Part shown: piece by piece, positions 25,658 to 34,883 of the stretch
Layout: each line of letters starts with the position of its first letter
How positions within the stretch are numbered: the stretch's first letter is position 1
Position numbers and translations under genes: made by a program
Assembly: GCF_004798905.1 (NCBI RefSeq)
Contig: NZ_SDMO01000001.1
Span: 124,001 to 188,000 of the forward strand
Length of the DNA stretch: 64,000 bases
Reading direction: 5' to 3'
From: Halomonas borealis
GTDB lineage: Bacteria; Pseudomonadota; Gammaproteobacteria; Pseudomonadales; Halomonadaceae
Notes under the pieces: generated by a model
Database searches by the model: none
The model's input: only the letters and a program-made list of their open reading frames with translations
What the model was told of the DNA's origin: nothing

Positions 25658-27316
25658 TTACATGTTCGGGTAGTTCGGCCCGCCGCCACCCTCCGGCGCC
25701 ACCCAGGTGATGTTCTGCGCTGGGTCCTTGATGTCGCAGGTCTTGCAGTGGATGCAGTTCTGGAAATTGATCTGGAACTGGGGCTTGCCGGTGTCGTCCT
25801 CGACCACCTCGTAGACACCCACCGGACAGTAGCGTTGCGCCGGTTCGGCGTACGCAGGCAGGTTGTCGCGGATCGGTAAGTTGGGGTCGGCGAGCTTCAG
25901 GTGCCAGGGCTGGTCTTCGTCATGGTTGGTGTTGGACAGGAACACCGAAGAGGGCTTATCGAAGGAGAGCGTGCCGTCGGGCCGCGGGTAGTCGATCGCT
26001 TCGCTGGCGTCGGCGCGCCGGAGGCGGGCATGATCCAGCGTGGTGTCGTGGACCGCCGGCAGCTTGCCGCCGAGCAGCTGATCGACGACGTTGTAGGCGC
26101 CCCCGCCCACGGTGCCGTACTTGTGGATCGCCGGGCCGAAGCTGGCGCTGGCCTTGAGCTCCTGGTGGGCCCAGCTGTGCTCCCATTTCGCCGTGAAGCC
26201 GGTCAGTTCCTGGCCACCCTCGTCCCCGTTCTCGAGTGCCTCGAACACCGCCTCGGCGGCCAGCATGCCGGACTTCATCGCCGTGTGCAGGCCCTTGATC
26301 TTGGCGAAATTCAGGGTGCCGGCATCGCAGCCGATCAGCAGCCCGCCGGGGAAGGTCATCCTAGGCAGGCAGTTGAGCCCGCCCTTGGTGATCGCCCGCG
26401 CGCCGTAGGCCACGCGCTTACCGCCCACGAGGGATGGCTTGAGCAGCGAGTGGTGCTTCATGCGCTGGAATTCGTCGAACGGCGACAGGTAGGGGTTGGT
26501 GTAGCTCAAGTCGACGATCAGCCCCACCACCACCTGCTGGTTCTCGGCGTGGTAGAGGAAGAAGCCGCCGTGGCTCTCCTTGCCCAGCGGCCAGCCCGAG
26601 CCGTGCAGCACCAGGCCCGGCTCGTGTGCCTCGGCGGGCACGTCCCACAGCTCCTTCAGGCCGATGGCGTAGTGCTGCGGATCGCTGTCCGCGGCTAGGT
26701 CGAAGCGCTCGATCAGCCGCTTGCCGATATGCCCGCGCGCGCCCTCGGCGAACAGCGTGTACTTGGCGCGCAGTTCCATGCCCGGCATGTAGCCGCTTTT
26801 CTCGCTGCCGTCGGCGGCCACGCCCATGTCGCCGGTGACGATGCCGCGCACGCTGCCCGCGTCGTCGACCAGTGCCTCCTGGGCGGCGAAGCCGGGGAAG
26901 ATCTCAACGCCCAGTGCCTCGGCCTGTTCGCCTAGCCAGCGGCACAGGTTGCCGGCGCTGATCACGTAGTTCGGCGTCGCGCCGCCGGCGTTGTGCATGG
27001 TCTTGGGCACCAGGGCGTTGGGCAGTTTGTGGGCTGTTTCGGCGTCCTTGAGCAGGTAGACCTCGTCGCGGGTCGCCGGGGTGGTCAGCGGTGCGCCGCG
27101 CTCGGCCCAGTCGGGGAACAGTTCATCCAGCGCGCGGGGTTCGAACACCGCGCCGGAGAGGATATGCGCGCCGACCTCGGAGCCTTTCTCGACCACGCAC
27201 ACGCTGAGTTCGCTCTCGGCCTTGTTGGCTTGCTGCATCAATCGGCAGGCGGCGGCCAGGCCGCTGGGGCCGGCGCCGACGATGACTACGTCGAAGTCCA
27301 TGGATTCGCGTTCCAC
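25658..27316 (-). CDS. Electron transfer flavoprotein-ubiquinone oxidoreductase (EtfQO)
   Basis: The 552-residue membrane-associated enzyme moves electrons from reduced ETF to ubiquinone. It has the FAD motif VVIVGAGPSGLAAACRL at the N-terminus, the quinone/membrane region in the centre, and a C-terminal 4Fe-4S domain with CPVGVYEV and the cluster CIHCKTCDIKDP. The start is GTG at 27316, supported by GGGAG six bases upstream, rather than the inner ATG five codons later. Together with etfBA it completes the electron route inside the island. Confidence 0.95.
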   Translation of the reverse strand: MERESMDFDVVIVGAGPSGLAAACRLMQQANKAESELSVCVVEKGSEVGAHILSGAVFEPRALDELFPDWAERGAPLTTPATRDEVYLLKDAETAHKLPNALVPKTMHNAGGATPNYVISAGNLCRWLGEQAEALGVEIFPGFAAQEALVDDAGSVRGIVTGDMGVAADGSEKSGYMPGMELRAKYTLFAEGARGHIGKRLIERFDLAADSDPQHYAIGLKELWDVPAEAHEPGLVLHGSGWPLGKESHGGFFLYHAENQQVVVGLIVDLSYTNPYLSPFDEFQRMKHHSLLKPSLVGGKRVAYGARAITKGGLNCLPRMTFPGGLLIGCDAGTLNFAKIKGLHTAMKSGMLAAEAVFEALENGDEGGQELTGFTAKWEHSWAHQELKASASFGPAIHKYGTVGGGAYNVVDQLLGGKLPAVHDTTLDHARLRRADASEAIDYPRPDGTLSFDKPSSVFLSNTNHDEDQPWHLKLADPNLPIRDNLPAYAEPAQRYCPVGVYEVVEDDTGKPQFQINFQNCIHCKTCDIKDPAQNITWVAPEGGGGPNYPNM

Positions 27317-27409
27317 TGTAATCTCCCAGGGTATTCTATTTTTAATGGACGATATGGGACTCTGTCACGACGAGGTGCCGAGGCTCACGAGCGTTACTTC
27401 AGCGCATCG

Positions 27410-28534
27410 TCAGGCTACAGGTTCGAGCCGGTCCATGACGGTGTCCAGGTGATAGTCGCGATCGCCCAGCGCATGATCGAGTAGGATCAGCCGCTTGGCA
27501 TAGTGAGCAACAGAGCATTCATCGGTCATTCCCATGCCGCCATGCAGCTGAATAGCTTGTTCGGCGACGAATTGGGCGGCCTCGCCGATATAGGCCTTGG
27601 CGGCGGCGACGCGGTAGTCGCGCGGCTCGGCGGGCAGAGCCACGCTGGTGGCGGCGAGGGTCGCCATCGAACGCGCCTGTTCCAGGTACAGGTGCATGTC
27701 GACCATGCGATGCTGCAGTGTCTGCTGGCGGCTCAGCGGCGCGCCGAACTGCTGGCGCTCCTTGAGGTAGTCCAGGGTCTGCGCGCAGGCCACCTCCATG
27801 GCCCCCACCGCCTCGGCGCACAGCGCGGCGCGGCCCATCGCCAGTGTCTCGTCGAGAGCCGTCTTCAGAGTGTCGCCGTTGGCCAGCAGCGCCGCGCCGG
27901 GCAGTGCGACGTCGAGCTCGACATCGCTGGCACGCTGGTCGTCGAAGGTGGCGTAGTCGTGGCGTTGCAGTCCCGCGACATCGCCGGGAACCAGGAAGAG
28001 GCCGAGCGTGGCGTCGTCGTGACGCGCGGTGACCAACAACGCCGCGGCGCCGGGCGCGTTAAGCACCACCTGCTTGCGACCGTGTAGGCGCCACGCATCG
28101 CCGTTTCGTGTGGCCCGGGTCGTCGGGGTATCGATATCGTAGCGGCTGGCCGCCTCGTGCCAGGCCAGCGCCAGTTGATGCTCACCCGCCAGCAGTGGCG
28201 TCAGCCAGCGCTCGCGCAGGCTGTCGTCGGCGAGCCGGGCGAGCAGTGTGCCGGGAATCACCAGGCCGTCGAGATAGGCCTCGGGAACCAGGCCTCGGCC
28301 CAGTGCCTGCATGATCAGCATCAGGTCGACGCCGTCGCCACCCAGCCCGCCGGCTTCTTCGTCGAAGGGCATCGCCAGCAGGCCGAGTTCGGCAAAGGTG
28401 CGCCACAGCGGGGAGGGTGTGGCACTCCGTTCATCGATCAGGGCGCGGCGCTGTTCAGGGTTGCAGCGGTCGGCGACCAGGCGCGTCACGGTTTCGTCGA
28501 GCATGCGTTGCTCGTCGCTCAGGGAAAAGTCCAT
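27410..28534 (-). CDS. Acyl-CoA dehydrogenase, small subunit of a PimC/PimD-like pair
   Basis: The 374-residue protein follows the PimD pattern: it starts MDFSLSDEQRMLDETVTRLV, has GGLGGDGVDLMLIMQALGRGLVPE and a C-terminal FAD region QLHGGMGMTDECSVAHYAKR. The middle beta-domain is poorly conserved (AWHEAASRYD replaces the usual TEPxxGSD). Such subunits form heteromers with a larger partner, here the gene 9 bp upstream. It would act on a CoA ester such as pimeloyl-CoA in the known case. AAGGAG precedes the ATG. Confidence 0.85.
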   Translation of the reverse strand: MDFSLSDEQRMLDETVTRLVADRCNPEQRRALIDERSATPSPLWRTFAELGLLAMPFDEEAGGLGGDGVDLMLIMQALGRGLVPEAYLDGLVIPGTLLARLADDSLRERWLTPLLAGEHQLALAWHEAASRYDIDTPTTRATRNGDAWRLHGRKQVVLNAPGAAALLVTARHDDATLGLFLVPGDVAGLQRHDYATFDDQRASDVELDVALPGAALLANGDTLKTALDETLAMGRAALCAEAVGAMEVACAQTLDYLKERQQFGAPLSRQQTLQHRMVDMHLYLEQARSMATLAATSVALPAEPRDYRVAAAKAYIGEAAQFVAEQAIQLHGGMGMTDECSVAHYAKRLILLDHALGDRDYHLDTVMDRLEPVA

Positions 28535-28543
28535 ACCCGCTCC

Positions 28544-29752
28544 TTACATACCGAGGATCGTCTTGGCGACGATGTTCTTCTGGATTTCGTTGGCGCCGCC
28601 GTAGATCGACAGCTTGCGACGGTTGAAGTACTGCGCGCTGACGGCGGCGGTGAGGGCCTGCTTCTCGTCGGCCTGATTGTCGAGGCCGTCGTCGTCACCG
28701 GCGAGGAAGTCGGCGAAGAACGGCAGGGCCTGCGGGCCCAGCGCGCGCCGGGTCAGGTCGCTCAGGCGCTGTCGCAGCTCCGAGCCGCGAATCTTGAGCA
28801 GCGAGCTCTCGGCGCCCGGTGTGCTGCCGTCGCGGGCGGCGGCGAGCACGCGTAGGTTGGTGACCTCCAGGGCCATCAGTTCAAGTTCGGTGCGGGCTAT
28901 CTGCTCGCGAAAGCCAGATGAGTCGATCAGCGGCCGGCCGCGGTGGGTCTGATGGTGGGCGACGTCCTTGAGGTGACGCAGGGCCTGCTTGGCGTGGCCC
29001 AGGCCGGCGATGCCGGTGCGCTCGTGGGTGAGCAGGAACTTGGCGCAGGTCCAGCCCTCGCCCTCCTCGCCGACACGGTTTTCAACCGGCACGCGTACGT
29101 CGTCGAGGAACACCTCGTTGACCTCGTGGGCGCCGTCGAGGGTGACGATCGGGCGCACCGTGATGCCCGGGCTGTTCATGTCGATCAGCAGGAAGCTGAT
29201 GCCGGCCTGCTTCTTGGCCTGCGGGTCGGTGCGCACCAGGCAGAACATCATGTTGGCGTGTTGGCCGAGGGTGGTCCAGGTCTTCTGGCCGTTGACGACG
29301 TAGTGATCGCCGTCGCGCTCGGCGCGGGTCTTGAGCCCCGCGAGGTCGGAGCCGGCGCCGGGCTCGGAGTAGCCCTGGCACCACCAGTCGCGGTTGTCGA
29401 GGATGCGTGGCAGGTAGTGGCGCTGCTGGGCCGCGCTGCCGAAGCGAATGATCACCGGGGCGACCATGCCGACGCCGAACGGCACCACCGTGGGGGCATG
29501 GGCGGCGGCGCACTCCTCCTCGAAGATGTGCTTCTCGACCGGATTCCAGCCGGTGCCGCCATGCTCGACCGGCCAGCCGGGGGCCAGCCAGCCACGCTCG
29601 TTGAGGCGGTTCTGCCAGCGCACATGCTCCTCAGCACTCAATTGCTGGCCGCGGCGGACCTTGCGCTGGATGTCGCCGGGTAACGCCTCGGCGAGAAAGG
29701 CGCGCACTTCATCGCGAAAGGCGTTCTCTTCAGGGGTGAAGGCTAAGTTCAT
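28544..29752 (-). CDS. Acyl-CoA dehydrogenase, large subunit of a PimC/PimD-like pair
   Basis: The 402-residue protein begins MNLAFTPEENAFRDEVRAFL, has WPVEHGGTGWNPVEKHIFEEE, QGYSEPGAGSDLAGL (substrate/FAD site) and TWTTLGQHANMMFCLVRT, all like PimC and FadE26-type large subunits. At the usual catalytic position it has YGGANEIQ in place of YEGT, so the base is probably the Glu in LLTHERTGIAGLG, as in other heteromeric enzymes of this group (inference). The stop is 9 bp before the partner gene, so stoichiometric expression is likely. Confidence 0.87.
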   Translation of the reverse strand: MNLAFTPEENAFRDEVRAFLAEALPGDIQRKVRRGQQLSAEEHVRWQNRLNERGWLAPGWPVEHGGTGWNPVEKHIFEEECAAAHAPTVVPFGVGMVAPVIIRFGSAAQQRHYLPRILDNRDWWCQGYSEPGAGSDLAGLKTRAERDGDHYVVNGQKTWTTLGQHANMMFCLVRTDPQAKKQAGISFLLIDMNSPGITVRPIVTLDGAHEVNEVFLDDVRVPVENRVGEEGEGWTCAKFLLTHERTGIAGLGHAKQALRHLKDVAHHQTHRGRPLIDSSGFREQIARTELELMALEVTNLRVLAAARDGSTPGAESSLLKIRGSELRQRLSDLTRRALGPQALPFFADFLAGDDDGLDNQADEKQALTAAVSAQYFNRRKLSIYGGANEIQKNIVAKTILGM

Positions 29753-29809
29753 GGCTGTCTCGTCATTCGATAAAAGGGCCCGGGGGCTGGCTAGGCCGCC
29801 TCAGGTTTG

Positions 29810-31411
29810 TCAGGCGGCCCGGCCGCGAAAGCGAGGCCCGCCAAGGTGAGCGGGGAAGCCGAAGGCGTGGATCGCCAGCACGTCGATATCGCCATCGCGG
29901 TGCACTTGGCCGGCCTGCGAGATGGCTTCGGCGGCCTGCTGCCAGGCGAGATCCAGCGGCCGGCGGTTCTCCGCGGAGGGCTCGTCGGTGCGCGTCTCGG
30001 CTGTCTCGCCTGCCAGCCACGGCGACAGGTCCCAGCCCTCGGTGCGCCAGGCAGCCGCCTGGACGTCGGGGGTCACGCCCAGGGCGCGCCGCAGGGCCGT
30101 ATCGAGTGCGGCAATCACGCTCGCGTCGCGGGTCACCACGACCTGTTGCTTTAGCCGCCTGAGGGTATTGGCCAGTGTCTGGGTCAGCGCGGGATCGCCG
30201 ATACAGTCGACTAGCTCACAAATCGGCTGGCTGGGGTCACGTGGCGAGAACACCAGGCTGGCGTCGCCGGGCTGGGTGGCCGGTGTGCCTTGGGGTGTCG
30301 TCACATCGACCCATGGCGTGCCCGCGGGGAGTGCATTGCGGACCATTCGACACTGGTGGTCGTCGGCATCGGGGGCGACCAGGCAGGCCTCGACATCCTT
30401 GATGTCCTCGCCGTCGGCACTATCGAGCACCGCCAGGCGTATCCCGGCCTTGACGGCCGGCGCGGCGAGTGCCGTGAACAGGGCGTGATCGCCGACGAGG
30501 GCTAGCGTCGCGAAGGTGGCCTCGGGATCGGCCTCCGGCACCTTGTGGGTGCCGCGCGCGGCGAAGAAGGCGTGGATCATGCCGGCGCGCTGGGGGGAGT
30601 CCATGCACTGCGAGAAGAGCGCGCGCTCGCGCGTGAGGCCGTCGGCAAACGGCAGGCGGGTCGCCGCCTCGACAGCGTCCACACAGCGAAACGGCGAGAA
30701 CAGGTAGGGCACGTCGCGGGCCAGCTGTGCGCGATAGCGCTGGAGCGCGTCGCCGTCGGCCGTGGGCGCGGGCAGCTCGCCGGTGGTGCGCGGCGTGTAG
30801 TGGCCCGCCAGAAGCCGCTCGGCGGCGGCCAGGCCCATCGTCAGCGGCTCGTCGGCGGCCACCACGTCGTCGACGATACCGTAACGGCGGGCCTCGTCGG
30901 CGTCGACGAAGTGTCCGCGGGTGATCATGTCCAGCGCACGTTCGATTCCGGCCAGGCGTGGCAGGCGCTGGGTACCGCCGGCGCCGGGCAGCAGGCCGAG
31001 CTTGACCTCGGGCAGGCCGACGCGGGTGCCCTCAAGGGCGATGCGCAGGTGGCAGCCCAGCGCGACTTCCAGGCCGCCGCCCAGTGCGGTGCCGTGCAGC
31101 ACGGCGATCAGCGGCTTGGTGCTGGCTTCCAGCGCGGCGATCACGTCGGGCAGCAGGGGCCCCTGCGGCGGCTTGCCGAATTCACGGATGTCCGCACCGG
31201 CGATGAAGGTGCGTCCGGCCGCCAGCACCACCACGGCCTCGGCAGCGTCATCGGCGAGTGCCTTTTGCAGGGCGTCGACCAACCCCTGGCGCACCGCCTG
31301 GCCGAGGGCGTTGACCGGCGGGTTATCGATGCGGATCACGCCCACGCGGGTATGCCGGATATAGCTGACCGGCGTGGTGTCGCTGGCGGTGACGGTAGTG
31401 TCGTTGGGCAT
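29810..31411 (-). CDS. Enoyl-CoA hydratase fused to a vestigial 3-hydroxyacyl-CoA dehydrogenase region
   Basis: The 533-residue protein resembles FadJ/PimF-type bifunctional enzymes (about 700 residues) but is shortened. The crotonase half is intact: [31 protein letters not shown] and [21 protein letters not shown]. After the usual linker ([13 protein letters not shown]) the dehydrogenase half is eroded. The expected GxGxxG is replaced by [16 protein letters not shown], and only faint traces of later blocks remain ([35 protein letters not shown]). It probably works only as a hydratase. The start at 31411 is the last ATG before homology, with GGGAG 11 bases upstream. Confidence 0.85.
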   Translation of the reverse strand: MPNDTTVTASDTTPVSYIRHTRVGVIRIDNPPVNALGQAVRQGLVDALQKALADDAAEAVVVLAAGRTFIAGADIREFGKPPQGPLLPDVIAALEASTKPLIAVLHGTALGGGLEVALGCHLRIALEGTRVGLPEVKLGLLPGAGGTQRLPRLAGIERALDMITRGHFVDADEARRYGIVDDVVAADEPLTMGLAAAERLLAGHYTPRTTGELPAPTADGDALQRYRAQLARDVPYLFSPFRCVDAVEAATRLPFADGLTRERALFSQCMDSPQRAGMIHAFFAARGTHKVPEADPEATFATLALVGDHALFTALAAPAVKAGIRLAVLDSADGEDIKDVEACLVAPDADDHQCRMVRNALPAGTPWVDVTTPQGTPATQPGDASLVFSPRDPSQPICELVDCIGDPALTQTLANTLRRLKQQVVVTRDASVIAALDTALRRALGVTPDVQAAAWRTEGWDLSPWLAGETAETRTDEPSAENRRPLDLAWQQAAEAISQAGQVHRDGDIDVLAIHAFGFPAHLGGPRFRGRAA

Positions 31412-31477
31412 CGCGAAAGAGGCTCCCTGTCTGGCGTGGATGAAAACCATGATGCGGTGAAGGGGGTAGGTGGTCAA

Positions 31478-31509
31478 GTATTACGGAACCAGATTCCGCA
31501 AAGCAAAAT
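31478..31509 (-). promoter_or_regulatory. Promoter with embedded operator, site B
   Basis: On the minus strand TTGCTT (31506-31501) and TAATAC (31483-31478) are 17 bp apart. The spacer is occupied by CGGAA-N5-TTCCG. The plus-strand reading TTCCGCAAAGCAAAAT (31494-31509) matches the island motif. A repressor bound here would block polymerase. It drives the crotonase and acyl-CoA dehydrogenase operon. Confidence 0.6.
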
Positions 31510-31534
31510 TATTGTGCGTACCGGTGCCACATGA

Positions 31535-31559
31535 GAAAAAAGGCCACCCGAAGGTGGCC
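31535..31559 (-). terminator. Rho-independent terminator of the TRAP operon-side (minus strand)
   Basis: GGCCACC and GGTGGCC pair around a CGAA loop, read on the minus strand as a stem with TTCG loop followed by T residues. It lies 33 bases past the TAXI gene stop at 31592. Confidence 0.85.
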
Positions 31560-31591
31560 AAGAAAAAAGACACCGATGGCGAGGCCGCGCG

Positions 31592-32731
31592 TCAGAACAC
31601 CGGGCGCATGCCGGCGCCTCGCAGAGCCTCGGCACGCGCCGTCATCCAGCCCTCGCGGAAGGCGTCGTCGTCGGGGGCCGAGGCGACGTAGTCGACCCAG
31701 GTGGCGGCCAGTAGCCGCTGGCGCTTGAGCAACTGTTCCTGGTGCGCTTGCTTCGCATCGCTCCACAAGCCCGCCTCGCGGTAGTAATCGACGACCGCCT
31801 CGTGGAAGGGGATGACCCAGGTCATATTCTGGTTGTCCACGCCGTAGCCGGCCGCCCCCGGTGCGGCCTCCTTGTAGCGGTCGTAGTCCTCGACCAGGGT
31901 TTGGATCAGACCGTAGGCGGTGGCGTATTCGAGATCGGCATTGCCGACCATGATCGGGTAAGGATAGCTGGCGCTCTGGTAGCCACTCTCGGGAATACCG
32001 GCGCCGGCGGTCACCTTGTGGGGCTGGAAGTAGGGGGCCACAGCCTCCATGCGTTTCCAGCCGGCATCGTCGTCGAGCGGCAGTTCGGGCCATTGCACGC
32101 CACGCGGGCTGGCTGCTAGACGCTGGGCGGCTGGGGTGACGGTGGTGGTCACGGCGGCGTCGGCACGGCCGCTGATGATGCCGTCGAAGGCGCTGTTGTA
32201 GCCGGGGAAGACGACTCGCTCGACGTCGTCCCAGCTCAGACCGCCGAAGGCCAGGTAGGCTTCGGCGGCCTTGTTGAGCGCATCGTCGCCGCGGATATAG
32301 GCGACCCGCTTGCCTTCGAGGTCGGCGGGTGTCTGCACGTCCACATCGCCGGCCACCGCCATGCCCAGGCCGAATGAGGCCATCGAGGTACTGATCACAC
32401 GGATCGGCTGGGGCCCCCAGTCGCGACCGGCGAACATCATCACGCCCTCGGAGCCGTAGTAACTGGCAATGCCACAGGCGCACAGATCGACGCGACCGGT
32501 CTTGAGCGGCGACATGCGCAGGATGTCGTTGGCACCGGGAATGACCCGGAACTGGGTGCCGCTGCGCTGCTGGATGATCTGGCCAATGGCCATGATCTGG
32601 GCGTGGCCGCTGGTACCGGTGCCGTAGGCGGTCCAGTTGAGCGTCTCGGGCATGTCTGCGCTGACGATAGGACTCGCCGCGAGGCCGGCGAACAAGGCGC
32701 CGGCAAGGAAGGAACGGGGGGGGCGAGGCAT
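31592..32731 (-). CDS. TRAP transporter solute-binding protein, TAXI family (copy 2)
   Basis: The 379-residue protein has a signal peptide (MPRPPRSFLAGALFAGLAAS to about SAD) and TAXI-family features: LNWTAYGTGTSGHAQ near the N-terminus, KTGRVDLCACGIASYYG with two cysteines, VAYIRGDDALNKAAEAYLAFGG and VIPFHEAVVDYY. It would bind the organic-acid substrate in the periplasm for the adjacent permease. It is strongly similar to the second binding protein at 34884-36047, indicating duplication. The start at 32731 follows AGGAG. Confidence 0.9.
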   Translation of the reverse strand: MPRPPRSFLAGALFAGLAASPIVSADMPETLNWTAYGTGTSGHAQIMAIGQIIQQRSGTQFRVIPGANDILRMSPLKTGRVDLCACGIASYYGSEGVMMFAGRDWGPQPIRVISTSMASFGLGMAVAGDVDVQTPADLEGKRVAYIRGDDALNKAAEAYLAFGGLSWDDVERVVFPGYNSAFDGIISGRADAAVTTTVTPAAQRLAASPRGVQWPELPLDDDAGWKRMEAVAPYFQPHKVTAGAGIPESGYQSASYPYPIMVGNADLEYATAYGLIQTLVEDYDRYKEAAPGAAGYGVDNQNMTWVIPFHEAVVDYYREAGLWSDAKQAHQEQLLKRQRLLAATWVDYVASAPDDDAFREGWMTARAEALRGAGMRPVF

Positions 32732-32799
32732 GACGGGCTCCTGCGAGTTGTTATTGTGGGGCGCAGGGCTAGGCCCCGCGCCGGTCGTGAGGTGGGTGG

Positions 32800-34815
32800 C
32801 TAGTGCGGTGCGACCGTGCCGCGGGTGGCATCGCGCAGGCGGTGCTGGCCCCAGCGGGCGAGGATCACCGCCGGCACGCTGGTGGCTACGCCGAGGCTGA
32901 GCAGCTCGAGGTTGTTCAGCGGGATCGGGGCACCGCCGGGCAGAGCGACGCAGAGGCCGGCAATCAGCAGCAGGGCGCGAATGACGGTCTCCATCGTCGG
33001 CGTGTGACCGAGGCGGCCGACGCCGATCAGGTAGCCCTGCATGGCCGAGGCGAACAGCACGATGCCCAGCACGGCCTGGCAGAACACTAGAGCGACCTCC
33101 CACAGCGGTGCCTGCATGATCAGAGCCGGATTGAGTACGAACATGAAGGGGATGAAGTAAATCACGCTGCCCAGGCGCATTGCCTGAAGGCCGGTTTTCA
33201 TCGGTCGCGCGCCGGCCACGGTGGCGGCGGCGAAGGCGCCTAGCGCTACCGGCGGGGTGATGAAGCTGAGCATGCCCCAGTAGAGGATGAACATGTGCAC
33301 CGCCATGGGGTCGAGGCCGCCGCCCTGGATCAGCGCCGGGGCCAGCGCCACGGCGAGGAAGATGTAGGCGGCGGTCACGGTCATGCCGATGCCCAGCACG
33401 AAGCTGGTCAGTGCGCCCATGATCAGCAGCAGCGGCACGCTGCCGCCGGCCAGGTGGATGAAGTCGTTGGCGATGGTGCCGGACAGGCCGGTCATCGACA
33501 GCGCGCCGACCAGCATGCCGACGCCGGCGAGGATCGCGATCAACTCGGCGAACAGCTTGGCCGCCGAGCCGAGTGTATCGGTGACCTGCTTCCAGCCCCA
33601 GCGGTGAGACTTGGAGAACTGGTTCATCACCAGCAGCAAGGCGGTGGCGTAGAACGGCGCCACCGCCTCGCGCTGCATCACCAGCAGCATCCACACCAGC
33701 AGTGCGAAGACGAAGATGAAGTACCAGCCCTGCTTGAGGGTCTGCCTGACCGAGGGCAGCTCGATCCGGGGCAGGCCCTGGATGCCATGGCGCGCGGCGT
33801 AGGCGTCGATCTGGATGAACAGGCCAAGGAAATAGAGCACCGAGGGAATCACCGCAGCCAGGGCGACGGCGGCGTAGGGCACGTCGAGGAACATCGCCAT
33901 GACGAAGGCGGTGGCGCCCATCACCGGCGGCATCAGCACGCCGCCGGTCGAGGCGCAGGCCTCGACGCCGCCGGCGAACGAACGGCCCATGCCGATGCGG
34001 CGCATGGCGGGAATCGATAGCACGCCGGTGGTCAACACGTTGGTGATCACGCTGCCGCTCATCGAGCCCATCAGTCCGCTAGCAAAGATCGAGACCTTGG
34101 CCGGGCCGCCGCGCACGTGGCCGAGCAGGGCGAAGGCGAGGTTGATGAAGAAGGCGCCGCCGCCGGTCTTCTGCAGTACCACGCCGAAGATCAAAAAGCC
34201 GATCACCAGCCCGGCGAAGGCCTGCAGCGGCACGCCCATGACGCTCTCGGTGCTCATGGTGTGGTAGATGGCGGTCTGCTCCAGCGTCGAAGGAAACGCC
34301 TGGATCGGCCCCGGCATGATATCGGCGACCATCGGGTAGCAGGAGAACAGCGCGACGATCAGCGCGATCGGCCAGCCGCCGGCACGCCGGGCGGCCTCGA
34401 GAATCAGCAGCCAGTAGGCGTAACTGAACCACACCGCCGGCTCGGGCGCGGCGAAGGCCCAGCCGCGTTCGAGGATCGGCTCGGCCTGGACCACGAAATA
34501 GCCGCCGACGAGGGCGGTCAGCAGGAACAGGCCGTAGTCGTACCACGGCACCGGCTTGTCGCGCCCGGAGGGCAGCATCGGCCACAGCAGGTAGACCAGC
34601 GGCAGCAGCAGGGCCACTACGGCGTAGTAGAACTGGGTCTCCAGCCCGGTGACGACGGTCAGCAGCCCCAGGTTGAAAAGATAATCCAGCGTCATCAGCA
34701 CGAGCAGGACGGTAACGCTGCTGGGCAGCCAACGCAGCACGCGCGGCAGGCGGCGCACCTGGCTGACCTGCTCCTTGACGGCGTTGGCTTCTGCGGTCGG
34801 ATTGGCTTGGTTCAT
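32800..34815 (-). CDS. TRAP transporter fused permease (DctQM type, TAXI-associated)
   Basis: The 671-residue inner-membrane protein joins the small 4-TM DctQ part (roughly residues 25-190) to the large 12-TM DctM part. Large-subunit signatures include GVVLQKTGGGAFFINLAFALLGHVRGGPAKVSIFASGLMGSMSGS and VEACASTGGVLMPPVMGATAFVMA, near-universal in TAXI-TRAP permeases. It uses an ion gradient for high-affinity acid uptake. It sits between two binding-protein genes on the same strand, with gaps of 68 bp each, so all three form one operon. Confidence 0.93.
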   Translation of the reverse strand: MNQANPTAEANAVKEQVSQVRRLPRVLRWLPSSVTVLLVLMTLDYLFNLGLLTVVTGLETQFYYAVVALLLPLVYLLWPMLPSGRDKPVPWYDYGLFLLTALVGGYFVVQAEPILERGWAFAAPEPAVWFSYAYWLLILEAARRAGGWPIALIVALFSCYPMVADIMPGPIQAFPSTLEQTAIYHTMSTESVMGVPLQAFAGLVIGFLIFGVVLQKTGGGAFFINLAFALLGHVRGGPAKVSIFASGLMGSMSGSVITNVLTTGVLSIPAMRRIGMGRSFAGGVEACASTGGVLMPPVMGATAFVMAMFLDVPYAAVALAAVIPSVLYFLGLFIQIDAYAARHGIQGLPRIELPSVRQTLKQGWYFIFVFALLVWMLLVMQREAVAPFYATALLLVMNQFSKSHRWGWKQVTDTLGSAAKLFAELIAILAGVGMLVGALSMTGLSGTIANDFIHLAGGSVPLLLIMGALTSFVLGIGMTVTAAYIFLAVALAPALIQGGGLDPMAVHMFILYWGMLSFITPPVALGAFAAATVAGARPMKTGLQAMRLGSVIYFIPFMFVLNPALIMQAPLWEVALVFCQAVLGIVLFASAMQGYLIGVGRLGHTPTMETVIRALLLIAGLCVALPGGAPIPLNNLELLSLGVATSVPAVILARWGQHRLRDATRGTVAPH

Positions 34816-34883
34816 GGCGAGTCCGTGGCGTTGGAGGGGCGCGTAGACCGGCGGCAGCGCTCAGGCGGCCGCCGGCGGGCGGG

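Noticed and set aside
31592..33694. A 700-codon version of TAXI copy 2 extending upstream into the permease gene
   Set aside because: The extra 321 residues are the wrong frame of the permease; the signal peptide and AGGAG site fix the start at 32731.
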